Source: a virus
DNA length: 64,000 bases
IMG/VR virus record: IMGVR_UViG_3300049484_000260
Coordinates: 1-64,000 of that record
Strand: one strand, 5' to 3'
Shown here: positions 26,801 to 34,698 of the stretch, in pieces
Layout: every line of letters begins with the position of its first letter
How positions within the stretch are numbered: the first letter of the stretch is position 1
Translations under genes and position numbers: made by a program
The notes under the pieces: model-generated
What the model saw: only the letters and a program-made list of their open reading frames with translations
Told to the model about the DNA's origin: nothing
Database searches by the model: none

Positions 26801-28441
26801 ATCCACTAACTTCTGGTCACTCGTTCTTTCTATAGCAATCTGAACCTCTTGGTACGCCGAAGAGACCCTACGCAGGGCACCACCAAGGCCACCCTCCATG
26901 ATACCCGTGATTCGCGAGGCCGCGTCCGCAGAATTGTTTATTTCCTCTCTATAGCTACGAATTGCCGAAATCCCCATCCCAAGAAGAGCTGACATTCCAG
27001 GGCCACCGCGCTTGCCGAACAGAGTCAGCATGTCTTCAGTAGTCGCGCCTTTCTTTGCCAGGTCTTCAAGGATGTCCGTCATAGGTCTAAGCCCGCCAGT
27101 AGCTGACTTAACTTCAATCCCCATCTCCCTCAACCTACCAGAAACTGCGGAAGTCTGTTTAGATAGGTCAGCAATAGCGTTACGCATTATCGTACCAGCC
27201 ATCGATCCTTTGTACCCGGCGTTGGCGAGCAGACCGAGCATCGTAGCCAGTTCTTCAAACTCGATCCCAGTAGATTTTGCTATAGGGCCAGCATATTTGA
27301 ACGATGTCCCCAGTTCAGATACTTCAACGTTAGACGATGCGGAAGTTTTCGCCAAGACATCGTTTACCCGTGAAAGGTCACTGACCTTCATTTGGTATCC
27401 GGCAAGGATACTTGTGGAAATATCTGCGGCTGAGGCTATGTCCATCATACCCGCCGAAGCCAGATTGAGGACATTCGGTAGTGCGGCTATGGACTCATCT
27501 ACGGTAAGACCTGCCATTGCCAGTATCTGTAAGGCACTGGCAGCATCGGCGGCTGTGAATTTAGTTTCAGCCCCTGCTTTCCGGGCCGCATCCTCCATTC
27601 GTGCGAGGTCGCCAGAGGTAGCCCCAGCAGCAGCCCCAGCAGCCCGCAGGTTATCGTCGAATTCTTTGGTCTGCTGGATGGCAGTGACGATGGCGTAGCC
27701 CGCCCCCATGCCTGCCAGCAGCGTTTGCAGCGAGGTGGCGGTAGTAAATAACCCTTGCATCGGGCGTAGGGGCTTGGCCAGTTCAGCGGTCAGCCGCTGT
27801 AACGAAGCCTGTGTCCCTCGGTATGCCGCACTAAGCTCTTCAGCAGTCGCCTTGCCAGAAGACCGGAGGGCTTCAAATTCCTGCTTTATCCTCTTTATCT
27901 CAGCAGTAACACTTTTAGTATTCGTTATGTTGTACTTTACTGGGCGCGACAGTTCGTGATTTAAGGCCTGAACAGAGCCACGCATTTTCTTAAATTCAGC
28001 ATCAAGGAAGTCACTACTAACTGAACCACCTAATTTACTGAATGAGGCATAGGTAGATTTAGCTTTCTCTATTTCAGATACTATATCAGCCTGCGATCTC
28101 GAAGCAGATGGGGTCTGAACCTTTGAAGCAGATGTTACTTTTCTTGAAAATTGCTGTATTTTTGTATCTGCTGACTGTACAGCATCTTCCACTTTTTTTA
28201 TAATAGAAATCCCATTCTGTGCTACAGTATTCATAGCTGAGACACTACTGGAAACACTACTGGAAACAGTATCCCCAGCAGCTCGCACCTTCTGCATCAT
28301 ATCGACTACAGAAGATGCGGCTGAATTTGCACTCGAATGAATAGATGAAAAACTGGAAGAAACGGAGTTTAGAACTTGTCCTGTCTTATCAGTAGCGGAA
28401 ATAGTTATCTCTACAATCCGTGATAGTATATTTCCAGCCAT
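23867..28441 (-). CDS. tail tape measure protein (TP901 core family)
   Basis: A 1,524-residue protein that sets tail length and acts in genome delivery. The N-terminal 230 residues are Ser/Ala-rich coiled coil. Residues about 240-520 match the TP901-type core (ATKFTAADAASALQILAMAGL-like segments, then MGLLANAGYKGSMAGT and LFGKRGGPG). This is followed by hydrophobic segments at about 590-720, likely membrane-insertion helices, and then a long charged coiled coil rich in Lys, Glu and Ala. Length implies a tail of very roughly 220-230 nm by the usual 0.15 nm per residue. It follows the frameshifted chaperone genes, as expected. Confidence 0.93.
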   Translation of the reverse strand: MAGNILSRIVEITISATDKTGQVLNSVSSSFSSIHSSANSAASSVVDMMQKVRAAGDTVSSSVSSSVSAMNTVAQNGISIIKKVEDAVQSADTKIQQFSRKVTSASKVQTPSASRSQADIVSEIEKAKSTYASFSKLGGSVSSDFLDAEFKKMRGSVQALNHELSRPVKYNITNTKSVTAEIKRIKQEFEALRSSGKATAEELSAAYRGTQASLQRLTAELAKPLRPMQGLFTTATSLQTLLAGMGAGYAIVTAIQQTKEFDDNLRAAGAAAGATSGDLARMEDAARKAGAETKFTAADAASALQILAMAGLTVDESIAALPNVLNLASAGMMDIASAADISTSILAGYQMKVSDLSRVNDVLAKTSASSNVEVSELGTSFKYAGPIAKSTGIEFEELATMLGLLANAGYKGSMAGTIMRNAIADLSKQTSAVSGRLREMGIEVKSATGGLRPMTDILEDLAKKGATTEDMLTLFGKRGGPGMSALLGMGISAIRSYREEINNSADAASRITGIMEGGLGGALRRVSSAYQEVQIAIERTSDQKLVDFLTLVQNSLLSSKKEIADFVGGVISIGISLASSAISVGSFVVEHSKLILVLGGVTTALYAIGAAIGVIEWSKTLTFVQILAKLNLSFVATSATNFFSVISTGFTGIVTLATTSLTAIGTFLTGFIASNPVLAAIAAVITVAAGAVLLFSDNAEKSAKRHQELANSIGESRKEIQGQIEELKNIKKVFDTAEEGSSAHIRAQESLAKAMKDSNVSIDDHGRVIAKVGDGYVDNYNKLKLYIDQLEKQDKTDFALQLEQQAIALKKSSDAIVEQRKRIEILTGGNGAGESKVDPFLKGAYENEIKKTYELAKAKREASAAMTDMVSQAVKAGWSVEELTSTLNQVNIEPKIRDEVIDKFKSLIKLQDAAIKQREAAAKVRKDVGIEPTEADVTSKMSDQDKAEYKILKDTLSDIDKAREKDVKKVTEYAGKIGKEYQTMAGLVKESSSTQIEAINTVTEARLAAVSVSGASELSKIQQETAINRQAYDAKAQVIREYISTSEELLSQEEELLQIPNKTISDIKKSETEILQNRREIFSKTKEESTKTADSVRNDTDKMLQGSKEISDAVTKSEYDMLLKRKSNYKEAATSYQTMITSMIGEEKKHLEAVRKAEEEKAALKLTVEDKVRSLRQQGMSEEMKYADIKKQIDEKQAAARQAIAAGEFTKGKQLAERAMALAESNTLKEKEGATRDDIAKVAEKNAEAAAAKAAGEYEKAKRLTEEAIKLSETNTKKQKEGVSQQQADASVSSAIKEVEESSSIIEDALNQTEKAHQKAADSIKAQKDSLSVSLREAQQEIEALNSKIEGISVANISVHQDGVKEAENSLVAVYKALTDLDGKIATVKVVEEKTQTESHFSGGVAGLARSIFKEIISPITLKKSGYMPGYSSSDVVSAYLAKGEGILNNTAMRHYEESGLARLNALQVPKQALYSNNVTSHTATSNNVSTVSNTTIRFDGLGLNANQVVKTKAEQLLAAVSGG

Positions 28442-28450
28442 AACGTCCCC

Positions 28451-28780
28451 TCAAAACATCGACATGAATTTTTTCCAGTTCTCTTCCACAACTACAGGAT
28501 TGGTACTGTTATCTGCATCTGACTCTGGAGAGGATTCCACACGACGCATTATGTCGTCAGTGTACTCTGAAATCCCTTCCTTCGTTAAATGAGTCCCTGC
28601 CCATACGGACATCGCCATGCTCGCCTGTGCAGAAAGCTCTCTCTTTTCTCTCTGCCTTTTCTCAGTAACAGCGACGCGCACAAACATGCCGAACAGGCCG
28701 GGGTGATAGGAAAGGATAGCTTCGTAGGAGTGGCCTTGACGAATTAGTAAACCAAGCAGGTCGCCTATGCGGCTTGCTTC
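28451..28780 (-). CDS. tail chaperone extension, read by -1 frameshift
   Basis: The frame is coding from the slippery region onward. Upstream of an ATG at 28687 it reads IGDLLGLLIRQGHSYEAILS, well-behaved protein with no ribosome-binding site for a separate start. This matches the gpT-type extension expected between tail tube and tape measure. It should be made only fused to the preceding chaperone, giving about 249 residues, and ends just before the tape-measure start. The family role is to hold the tape measure during tail assembly. Internal initiation at 28687 is a less likely alternative. Confidence 0.72.
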   Translation of the reverse strand, partial: EASRIGDLLGLLIRQGHSYEAILSYHPGLFGMFVRVAVTEKRQREKRELSAQASMAMSVWAGTHLTKEGISEYTDDIMRRVESSPESDADNSTNPVVVEENWKKFMSMF

Positions 28781-29199
28781 GGGGGCGGGAACAGCCCCTT
28801 CACTTTGGCTACAGCGGTCGTCAAGGCAGCCCAGTTTTTTGTGAAGCCCGTAGCAGAGTCGCAGTTCACGCTGATCACGGCTTCAATCAGCTCAAGATGG
28901 ACGTTTGGGGGAACCGCTTCCAGTGATTCCCGGTGAATCCGAGTGACCGCCTCGTACAAGGGTAAAAATTTACCCATCAGCAGCTTCGCCACCTTTGGAA
29001 TATGCGGTCTGAAATTTTCGAGAGTAACCCCAATCCCTTCTATCTCCCCCATGAACTCAATGAGCATATCGCTCACCTCGTATATCACTTTAAGTGATAG
29101 TGGTTTGATGGTGATCTGAGTAGTCCCGATTGTCACATCCTTCCCGCAGGTGATCTGCGCGATATCCTTGTCTGTGATTCTAAGATAGTCAGCTCCCAT
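28765..29199 (-). CDS. tail assembly chaperone (gpG-like)
   Basis: A 144-residue helical protein (MGADYLRITDKDIAQITCG...) lying between the tail-tube gene and the tape measure, the standard place of tail assembly chaperones. It ends FPPPKQAA-stop. The last prolines overlap a C-rich slippery run, where a -1 shift would carry ribosomes into the 28451-28780 frame. The start overlaps the tail-tube stop. Function is inferred from position and from the frameshift arrangement, which is conserved in long-tailed phages. Confidence 0.75.
   Translation of the reverse strand: MGADYLRITDKDIAQITCGKDVTIGTTQITIKPLSLKVIYEVSDMLIEFMGEIEGIGVTLENFRPHIPKVAKLLMGKFLPLYEAVTRIHRESLEAVPPNVHLELIEAVISVNCDSATGFTKNWAALTTAVAKVKGLFPPPKQAA
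28780..28786 (-). promoter_or_regulatory. candidate -1 frameshift site
   Basis: On the minus strand the sequence reads GCCCCCG, decoded in frame as CCC then CCG just before AAG CAA GCC GCA TAG. Slipping back one base re-pairs CCG with CCC fully and CCC with GCC at two of three positions. The -1 frame then stays open for over 100 codons. The alternative GAAGGGG a few codons upstream re-pairs less well. Confidence 0.55.
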
Positions 29200-30206
29200 T
29201 ATGTCAAGTCCTCGATGTTGAATTTCATATAAGGATGTTCAGGATGGTTAGCTGCGTCGTCAAGTACCTCAAACATCAGAGACAGAGTTGACCAATCGTC
29301 ACCAATATATGCTTTATCTCCGTCAGGGGATGCGGTGACGCGCCATGCAGTGAAGTCATAGTTACGACCAAGAGCATGATCTGATACAAACCGAAGTTGA
29401 TATTCAGTGGTCAGGTTAGTATATGGGGCAACTGACCAGAATTCTGCATCCTCGTAGTTGGTGCGAACCTTAACAGATGATTTATCCGTTATGGTAGAGG
29501 TGTCAGGGATATAGAATCGACCAATTCTGTCATCCTTGAACGTTGTTGACACGATGTAGTCAGTTCCAGCAGAGTACGTCACCGCTCCTGCTGAGTTGCG
29601 CACGTTAATAAGGCCTGGTTTGAATACGGCGGAGCCTGCGGCCAAGGCATCTCCTGAAACGCTGCCAGATAGGGCTGCGCCGGTAGAGAATGTGCCCGAC
29701 GTAAGCAAGATGACCAGGGTTCCTGAAGTGGCAGTCCCTACCACAGCAATAACAGTGCCTTCACCTGTCGGGCCTGTAACGATCTCTTCAGGCGCAAACA
29801 GAGAGGGAGAGGATGATGCTTGATATGGAAGATGGTACAGACCAATCCGCCGTTTGCCAACATCGGTACGTCGCCCCTTGAATGCTGAAAAGGTGGTGTC
29901 AATACTGCCTGCCTGCTGTGTTTCACGAACAAGGGTGCCGAGGGAAGCGAGAGCCTGATTATCAGGTGACATTTCATCCAGCTCCGCTTTGATCGTCGGG
30001 GTAGTCTTCAGGGGGAAGTGCACATCGCGACTGGCCGTCTTGCTTAGGTGGTTAGTATGATCGAGGTAGTCGATGGCGTTAGATGCTGTAAGAGCTTTAC
30101 AGTTTCCCAAATGCCTCTCTCCTGTCAGGAGGCCCGTAGTAGCATCATAGGAGCTGAGGTACAACGACCCTTTACCAAGGGTGTACTCCTTCTTATTAGG
30201 CATCAT
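29199..30206 (-). CDS. major tail tube protein
   Basis: A 335-residue protein starting MMPNKKEYTLGKGSLYLSS with an AGGAG ribosome-binding site. The opening G-x-L-Y and following beta-rich pattern, and the position between completion proteins and chaperones, fit a tail tube protein. A Gly/Thr/Ala-rich insertion at about residues 145-205 (GTVIAVVGTATSGTLV) resembles a surface decoration domain. Coding DNA is relatively GC-rich. The second Met is an equally good start. Confidence 0.7.
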   Translation of the reverse strand: MMPNKKEYTLGKGSLYLSSYDATTGLLTGERHLGNCKALTASNAIDYLDHTNHLSKTASRDVHFPLKTTPTIKAELDEMSPDNQALASLGTLVRETQQAGSIDTTFSAFKGRRTDVGKRRIGLYHLPYQASSSPSLFAPEEIVTGPTGEGTVIAVVGTATSGTLVILLTSGTFSTGAALSGSVSGDALAAGSAVFKPGLINVRNSAGAVTYSAGTDYIVSTTFKDDRIGRFYIPDTSTITDKSSVKVRTNYEDAEFWSVAPYTNLTTEYQLRFVSDHALGRNYDFTAWRVTASPDGDKAYIGDDWSTLSLMFEVLDDAANHPEHPYMKFNIEDLT

Positions 30207-30220
30207 AATGATTGTCTCCT

Positions 30221-30709
30221 TTAATACTCTTGAATTTGGTTCCTTTGGTTATATGCTGACTGTACAAATGTCATTGTATATAAAACCTCTATATATGCCG
30301 TGTTGCTCATTTTCCCTGCTATAAATTGTGGATTTGATGCAACGCGATTATAATGCAATACAAGAGGCTGCCGATAGCCACAATGATTGGTCGATATGTC
30401 AGTATCTATCTCTATAGCCGCATATATATTTTCCTTCGCAGCCTTTAACACCTTATGTACTGTAGATTCTGTTACGCCATTAACATAGTAAACGATAGGA
30501 ATGTCTTTCTCCACCGTGTATGGTTTTGAAACATCATCCCTTGAATAATTCTCACCGCAAGGAACCACGAATACACAAGGAAAGGTATCTACATCCTGAG
30601 AAGGCTCCTTCAGTACAGGAGGAACCTTCAGAGGGATAGACAATAGTCTGCGCATGATCTCATCATACAGCAGGCTTTCGGTGTCAAGATTTGGGTTAAG
30701 TTGCGTCAT
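30221..30709 (-). CDS. tail terminator/completion-like protein
   Basis: A 162-residue alpha/beta protein (MTQLNPNLDTESLLYDEIMRRL...) with a helix followed by strands and a Cys/Pro-containing core. It sits between the gp10-like protein and the tail tube, where siphophages place their tail terminator. It overlaps the upstream gene by 4 nt. The assignment is by position and size. Confidence 0.5.
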   Translation of the reverse strand: MTQLNPNLDTESLLYDEIMRRLLSIPLKVPPVLKEPSQDVDTFPCVFVVPCGENYSRDDVSKPYTVEKDIPIVYYVNGVTESTVHKVLKAAKENIYAAIEIDTDISTNHCGYRQPLVLHYNRVASNPQFIAGKMSNTAYIEVLYTMTFVQSAYNQRNQIQEY

Positions 30710-31263
30710 AGTGCTTCTACCAGCTTAGGAAGTGCTCCGTCTATCGCTTTTGAAATCCAATGTGTTGGCTTTATACGTACCATCTTCTTCAGAGCAAATA
30801 AGAAGATAGGGGGTTTATCCTTTCCACGAAGTTTGACTATAAACAGTCGTTTATCTTGTAACTTTATAACTGTTGTGTCTTGCCAACTCGTCGCAGGTTT
30901 TCGCAGCACTCCTGCTTTAGTCATAGCGGCTGGCATAGGGACAGTGAGATATTTTCCTGTTTTTGGTACAATGCTGCCACCATCTTCATGAATTACGGCG
31001 TATGGTGTGGAGTCAAGGATGATAGAAACTTTATACCCATTCCCAGCTCCTCCACCAGCGTACCCTATCTCAGTACGCCATCGTGACATTCGTGCAAGAT
31101 CACCTGTTCTACGTCGTAATGATTTGTTTGCAAGCTGCTGCTGTGTGTCCTGGTCGAGGTCAGAGTCAACCCAATCCTTTACAACGAGGAGAACCTCAGC
31201 GAGAGTTTTCTCTGAAATTACTGATAGGTCTCTTACCCCATTATTGATGGTAAATTTAATCAT
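30706..31263 (-). CDS. HK97 gp10-like head-tail protein
   Basis: A 185-residue basic protein. The central segment (RRTGDLARMSRWRTEIG... then YKVSIILDSTPYAVIHEDGG) resembles gp10-family tail-completion proteins, which have an R-TG-L motif followed by a Y-A-x-x-x-x-x-G element. It is flanked by the connector and terminator candidates and joined to them by 4-nt overlaps. Confidence rests on the motif together with gene order. Confidence 0.6.
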   Translation of the reverse strand: MIKFTINNGVRDLSVISEKTLAEVLLVVKDWVDSDLDQDTQQQLANKSLRRRTGDLARMSRWRTEIGYAGGGAGNGYKVSIILDSTPYAVIHEDGGSIVPKTGKYLTVPMPAAMTKAGVLRKPATSWQDTTVIKLQDKRLFIVKLRGKDKPPIFLFALKKMVRIKPTHWISKAIDGALPKLVEAL

Positions 31264-31847
31264 CGGGCAGACCCATAATACACCCTATATGCGAGCATAT
31301 CCTTCACACTCTGTAATAGCGAACCTTTGTCGGAAGACGATACGGCTGTCATATCAGACCCTGAATATGTACTTATCCCTGTAGAGTCTCTTCTTTTATA
31401 TACGGCAGTTGTCTGAGAAATTAGACCTTGTAATATATCGCTGTCCTCAGTTAGAGACGTAAAACCCCCAGTGTACACCACTCTATAGCTTTTATTATCG
31501 AGTGGTGATGACGCAAATCTTGAAAGTCTAATAAGTTTATTACTGATTACCGAGAAATACTCAGAAGTTATTTCGACATCTTCATCAATATCAGTTATCT
31601 CAACCCCACTAACTACATCTATAGGAGTGTTCCTTATTAAGATTTCGGTAGATACGTAATCATATCTCTCATCATATAGTGCTTTCGAGAGCTTTCTGTT
31701 AATATATGTCTCTACCATTGATAATGCTGTCTTAGCTGACTGCATTAAAACAGTATCACCTTGTAAGGGTCTGCTGTTCACTCCCTTAATGTCGAGGAGG
31801 GCGACTACGCCCTCCACGACGGGGACAAGAAACTTGTCCGTAAGCAT
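31260..31847 (-). CDS. head-tail adaptor protein
   Basis: A 195-residue protein with a helical N-terminal half (QSAKTALSMVETYINRKL) and a beta-containing second half, including the SYRVVYTGGF segment characteristic of phage gp6-like head-tail connectors (a Y-x-x-G-G/Y element after the strand). It directly precedes the gp10-like gene. A connector ring below the portal is the expected role. Confidence 0.6.
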   Translation of the reverse strand: MLTDKFLVPVVEGVVALLDIKGVNSRPLQGDTVLMQSAKTALSMVETYINRKLSKALYDERYDYVSTEILIRNTPIDVVSGVEITDIDEDVEITSEYFSVISNKLIRLSRFASSPLDNKSYRVVYTGGFTSLTEDSDILQGLISQTTAVYKRRDSTGISTYSGSDMTAVSSSDKGSLLQSVKDMLAYRVYYGSAR

Positions 31848-31849
31848 GG

Positions 31850-32134
31850 CTACGCAGCAGGCACCGTAGAGGGGGAGCCGCCGGTAGTCACACTACTCAC
31901 TGGGGGCTTGTTTCCCCCAGTCAGTTCTGTGACCGGCTTAGATTTCAGCATCCGAGGCAGCTTGATCACTTCGACAGTAGCAACCCCCTTGCGAGGCGGA
32001 GGTACTGCGGCAACTCTTTCCATAGCGTCACCAAAAATTGAGGCAGTTTCATCATCAGCCTCAACGTAGGAATTATTCGGAATGCGGTGCGTTTCCGCAG
32101 TAGCAATAGCGCGGTTCGTTTTGAAGATTGGCAT
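31850..32134 (-). CDS. small protein after major capsid protein
   Basis: A 94-residue protein (MPIFKTNRAIATAETHRIPN...), Thr/Pro/Val-rich with a low-complexity tail ending SVTTGGSPSTVPAA. It lies between the major capsid protein and the connector. Similar short ORFs here are head fibres, decoration proteins or assembly accessories. No family recognised. Confidence 0.5.
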   Translation of the reverse strand: MPIFKTNRAIATAETHRIPNNSYVEADDETASIFGDAMERVAAVPPPRKGVATVEVIKLPRMLKSKPVTELTGGNKPPVSSVTTGGSPSTVPAA

Positions 32135-32143
32135 GATTTCTCC

Positions 32144-33334
32144 TTACACAGCAGCAGTACGCAGCACTGCCAACTTCTGAGGTTCAGCGACGCTGATGCA
32201 GATGCGCTCCAGCGCACGAACATGGGTTGTGTCAGTTACAAAACCAGGGATCGGCGTGCTGAGAATGCTGAGGTTGCGGCGGTCGCCCAACCAAACGCCG
32301 GACATGTTACCGAACAGCATGGCCGGAGCATTGGCAGCGGAGTCGGTCATCTGCGGCATGATGTCCAGCAGCTCATACGGATACCCCCAGATGAGACCCG
32401 GAGAGGTTCCTCCCGGCGGTGCCCAGATGTAGTGACCGTCCGTGTCCTTCAGTGTACGGACTCGGTTAAACATCGTGCGGCTCATCTTAAAGCCAGCACC
32501 AGCGAGATACGGAGAATCAATCATGGTGGTGAGGTTTGCAATGTCATCAAACGTGATGTCAGTAAACGCCACCTTACCTGCCGCAGTGTAGTACGACACA
32601 ACATTCGGGTCATACAGAGCACCGTTGTACACGTCGCCACCGCCACCAGTAATAACCTTACCTTTAAACCCTACGCGGTCTTCCTCCTTGGCGATACCTT
32701 CAGCGATCATCGTGAGAATGATGTTTGCAATACCGATGGAGGAGTCCTCGACCAGCTCAGAGGTCATGGGTACAATGACACCGAGTTTTTTGGTCGTCAT
32801 TTTCATCATGTCGAAGCGAGGCTCGTCAGACATGATAGTCTGACCCTCATCGATCCAGTACGCGGCAGTGCCTTTCGTCTGCCGAGGGTATGCAATGTCT
32901 CGCGCAGGCATCGAGAAAACACGGGCCTGTCGGCGCAGAACACCAAAGGTCTCGATAGTCCGAATCAGCGTCGGGATGAATTCCTCCGGGACGAGAAACC
33001 CGCCCTCGTTATCCACCAGGGTGTTCAGGGCTTTAGTGTTCCCTTGGGCGGAGCCATTGAACACCGCCTTGCCGAACTCGACAAAGGACTTAGCCATTTC
33101 TTTATCGGTAAAGCCAAGGCTGCCCTGGTTAGCCATGTCCACAACCTGCGCTTCCTTCATGGCAAGCAGGGACTTCTGCATCTTCTCGACAGAAAGCGTC
33201 AAAGCTGCGATGGTCTTCTTGTCGGCCTCGTGCTCCGCCTGCATAGTCTTGATGGACTCCGTGGCGGTAGCAAGCATCTCAGCGATAGCTTGCGACTTCA
33301 ATACTGAAGGATCGGCTGCTGGAGTATCACTCAT
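32144..33334 (-). CDS. HK97-fold major capsid protein
   Basis: A 396-residue protein. The first 100 or so residues form a charged coiled coil (KKTIAALTLSVEKMQKSL), the usual delta/scaffold domain removed by the prohead protease. From about residue 110 the HK97 capsid signature appears: NEGGFLVPEEFIPTLI, then a WIDEGQT element and KKLGVIVPMTSELVEDS, the typical kl-x-x-x-v-x-x-S-x-E-L-l-x-D-S stretch. Coding DNA is among the most GC-rich in the window, in keeping with high expression. It overlaps the protease gene by 4 nt. Confidence 0.93.
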   Translation of the reverse strand: MSDTPAADPSVLKSQAIAEMLATATESIKTMQAEHEADKKTIAALTLSVEKMQKSLLAMKEAQVVDMANQGSLGFTDKEMAKSFVEFGKAVFNGSAQGNTKALNTLVDNEGGFLVPEEFIPTLIRTIETFGVLRRQARVFSMPARDIAYPRQTKGTAAYWIDEGQTIMSDEPRFDMMKMTTKKLGVIVPMTSELVEDSSIGIANIILTMIAEGIAKEEDRVGFKGKVITGGGGDVYNGALYDPNVVSYYTAAGKVAFTDITFDDIANLTTMIDSPYLAGAGFKMSRTMFNRVRTLKDTDGHYIWAPPGGTSPGLIWGYPYELLDIMPQMTDSAANAPAMLFGNMSGVWLGDRRNLSILSTPIPGFVTDTTHVRALERICISVAEPQKLAVLRTAAV

Positions 33335-34698
33335 TTTGTGCTCACCTGTGTCATAGCTTTAATCATCTTCGTTAGACCATCAGTAATTGCCTCAAATTCA
33401 TCATGGGCGTTACTGTCTGGCGTTGTTACTGGGGTTGCTGGAGTAGCTACTTTGTTAGACTCAGCCATCAGAGAAAGCTGAATAGCTACATCTGTGATGA
33501 TAGACTCAATCTTTTTGAGTCTTACATCCGTAGCTTTCGTAGCCTCCTTTACAGCCTCACCTACAATCTTTACTGTTTGCGCATTACCGGTAAGACCATC
33601 ATCTTCAGACGACTCCCCTAAAGAGGCACCCTTAGAGATAATGCTCAACTGCTCAGGTGTGTAGGACTTCAGTTCTGGAGCCGCAATGCCGCATTCTTTG
33701 TAATGCCCTGCAAGGTGGTCATGAATCCCTTTTGCAGAGTCACCATATTGCGATTGGTTAGTCAGAAGCTCTGTCATGCAAGAGAACAGTGCGGACTTAA
33801 CCAATTGCAGCGACTTGCCGTCAGAGGTATGATGGAGTAGCTTGTAACCACTCACAGAGCTTGCACTTCCTATATCAATATAGGAATACCCTTCCGATAG
33901 TTTAGAGAAATCGACTTTCTTTAGGTCAACCTCGCCATCAGGCATAGCGTACTTCGTGATTCCCAACTGTATATTCTCGGAGGAGTCAACGACAGACGAG
34001 CTTTTTGTGAATGGAACAACGAACGAAGTAGAGACATCCTGGTTAATACTCTTGATGAACGACTTTATCTTCTCTGTCGTCACGCTTTTGATGAATTCAG
34101 GTGCTGCATCGAGTCCAGGGGCGAATTGGCGAATAAGCCGAGCGTCCGGGTTACTCCCTACCGCACACAAGCTAATCTCTACCAATTCCCATGATGTGAT
34201 AATAAGGTCTGGTCGTCTCTTATATGCAGAAAGGTTGATAGTTACATCCTGCCCATTGATCGGTATCTTGATAATGTCAGGCATTGTGGATTCAACCCAG
34301 AACCCTTCAAGCGGCATGAACCCTACAGAGAATGCTCTCTGGAAGTTGTTCGCGTAGAGATACTGAAGCTCTTTTCCGTCAGCAGTCTCTGCAATGGTGA
34401 AATCGAACTCTACCCTGTCGGTCACCCGGATAGAATCTACCCGGCCCACAGAGTTACCCCTATAATTGTGTGTCGCGAGCATTACGGGGTTTAGCAGAAA
34501 CTCTTCTATCTTGCACCCCTGCGGGATCACCACCTCATTGTCTCTGTCGAGAGACATGGTGTTGGCTACGGCAGAAAACTTGAATGACGACTTGTCATCT
34601 GGTAGTTTAGTTACAATGTCAACCACATCACGTGATCTTTTCTCCCCTCCTTTAACCCCTACCAGAGATTTGCATACAACTGACGATGGTGCTGTCAT
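33331..34698 (-). CDS. prohead protease with C-terminal extension
   Basis: A 455-residue protein. Residues 38-190 match the HK97-type (U35/S78) serine protease. FSAVANTMSLDRDNEVV is followed by His77 in LATHNY, Ser124 in AFSVGF and Glu171 in WELVEISL, the expected H-S-E triad. It should cleave scaffold domains from the capsid protein during maturation. The remaining 265 residues, including GIHDHLAGHYKECGI and a C-terminal coiled coil, exceed the usual protease length and may serve as scaffold. It overlaps the portal fusion gene by 4 nt. Confidence 0.9.
   Translation of the reverse strand: MTAPSSVVCKSLVGVKGGEKRSRDVVDIVTKLPDDKSSFKFSAVANTMSLDRDNEVVIPQGCKIEEFLLNPVMLATHNYRGNSVGRVDSIRVTDRVEFDFTIAETADGKELQYLYANNFQRAFSVGFMPLEGFWVESTMPDIIKIPINGQDVTINLSAYKRRPDLIITSWELVEISLCAVGSNPDARLIRQFAPGLDAAPEFIKSVTTEKIKSFIKSINQDVSTSFVVPFTKSSSVVDSSENIQLGITKYAMPDGEVDLKKVDFSKLSEGYSYIDIGSASSVSGYKLLHHTSDGKSLQLVKSALFSCMTELLTNQSQYGDSAKGIHDHLAGHYKECGIAAPELKSYTPEQLSIISKGASLGESSEDDGLTGNAQTVKIVGEAVKEATKATDVRLKKIESIITDVAIQLSLMAESNKVATPATPVTTPDSNAHDEFEAITDGLTKMIKAMTQVSTK

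Noticed and set aside
28451-28687. Independent 78-residue gene starting at ATG 28687
   Set aside because: No ribosome-binding site, and coding-like sequence in the same frame extends upstream to the slippery site; a frameshift extension explains it better.
32087-33307. 406-codon plus-strand ORF opposite the major capsid gene
   Set aside because: The minus-strand frame has unmistakable HK97 capsid motifs; the opposing ORF is His/Arg-rich and non-protein-like.
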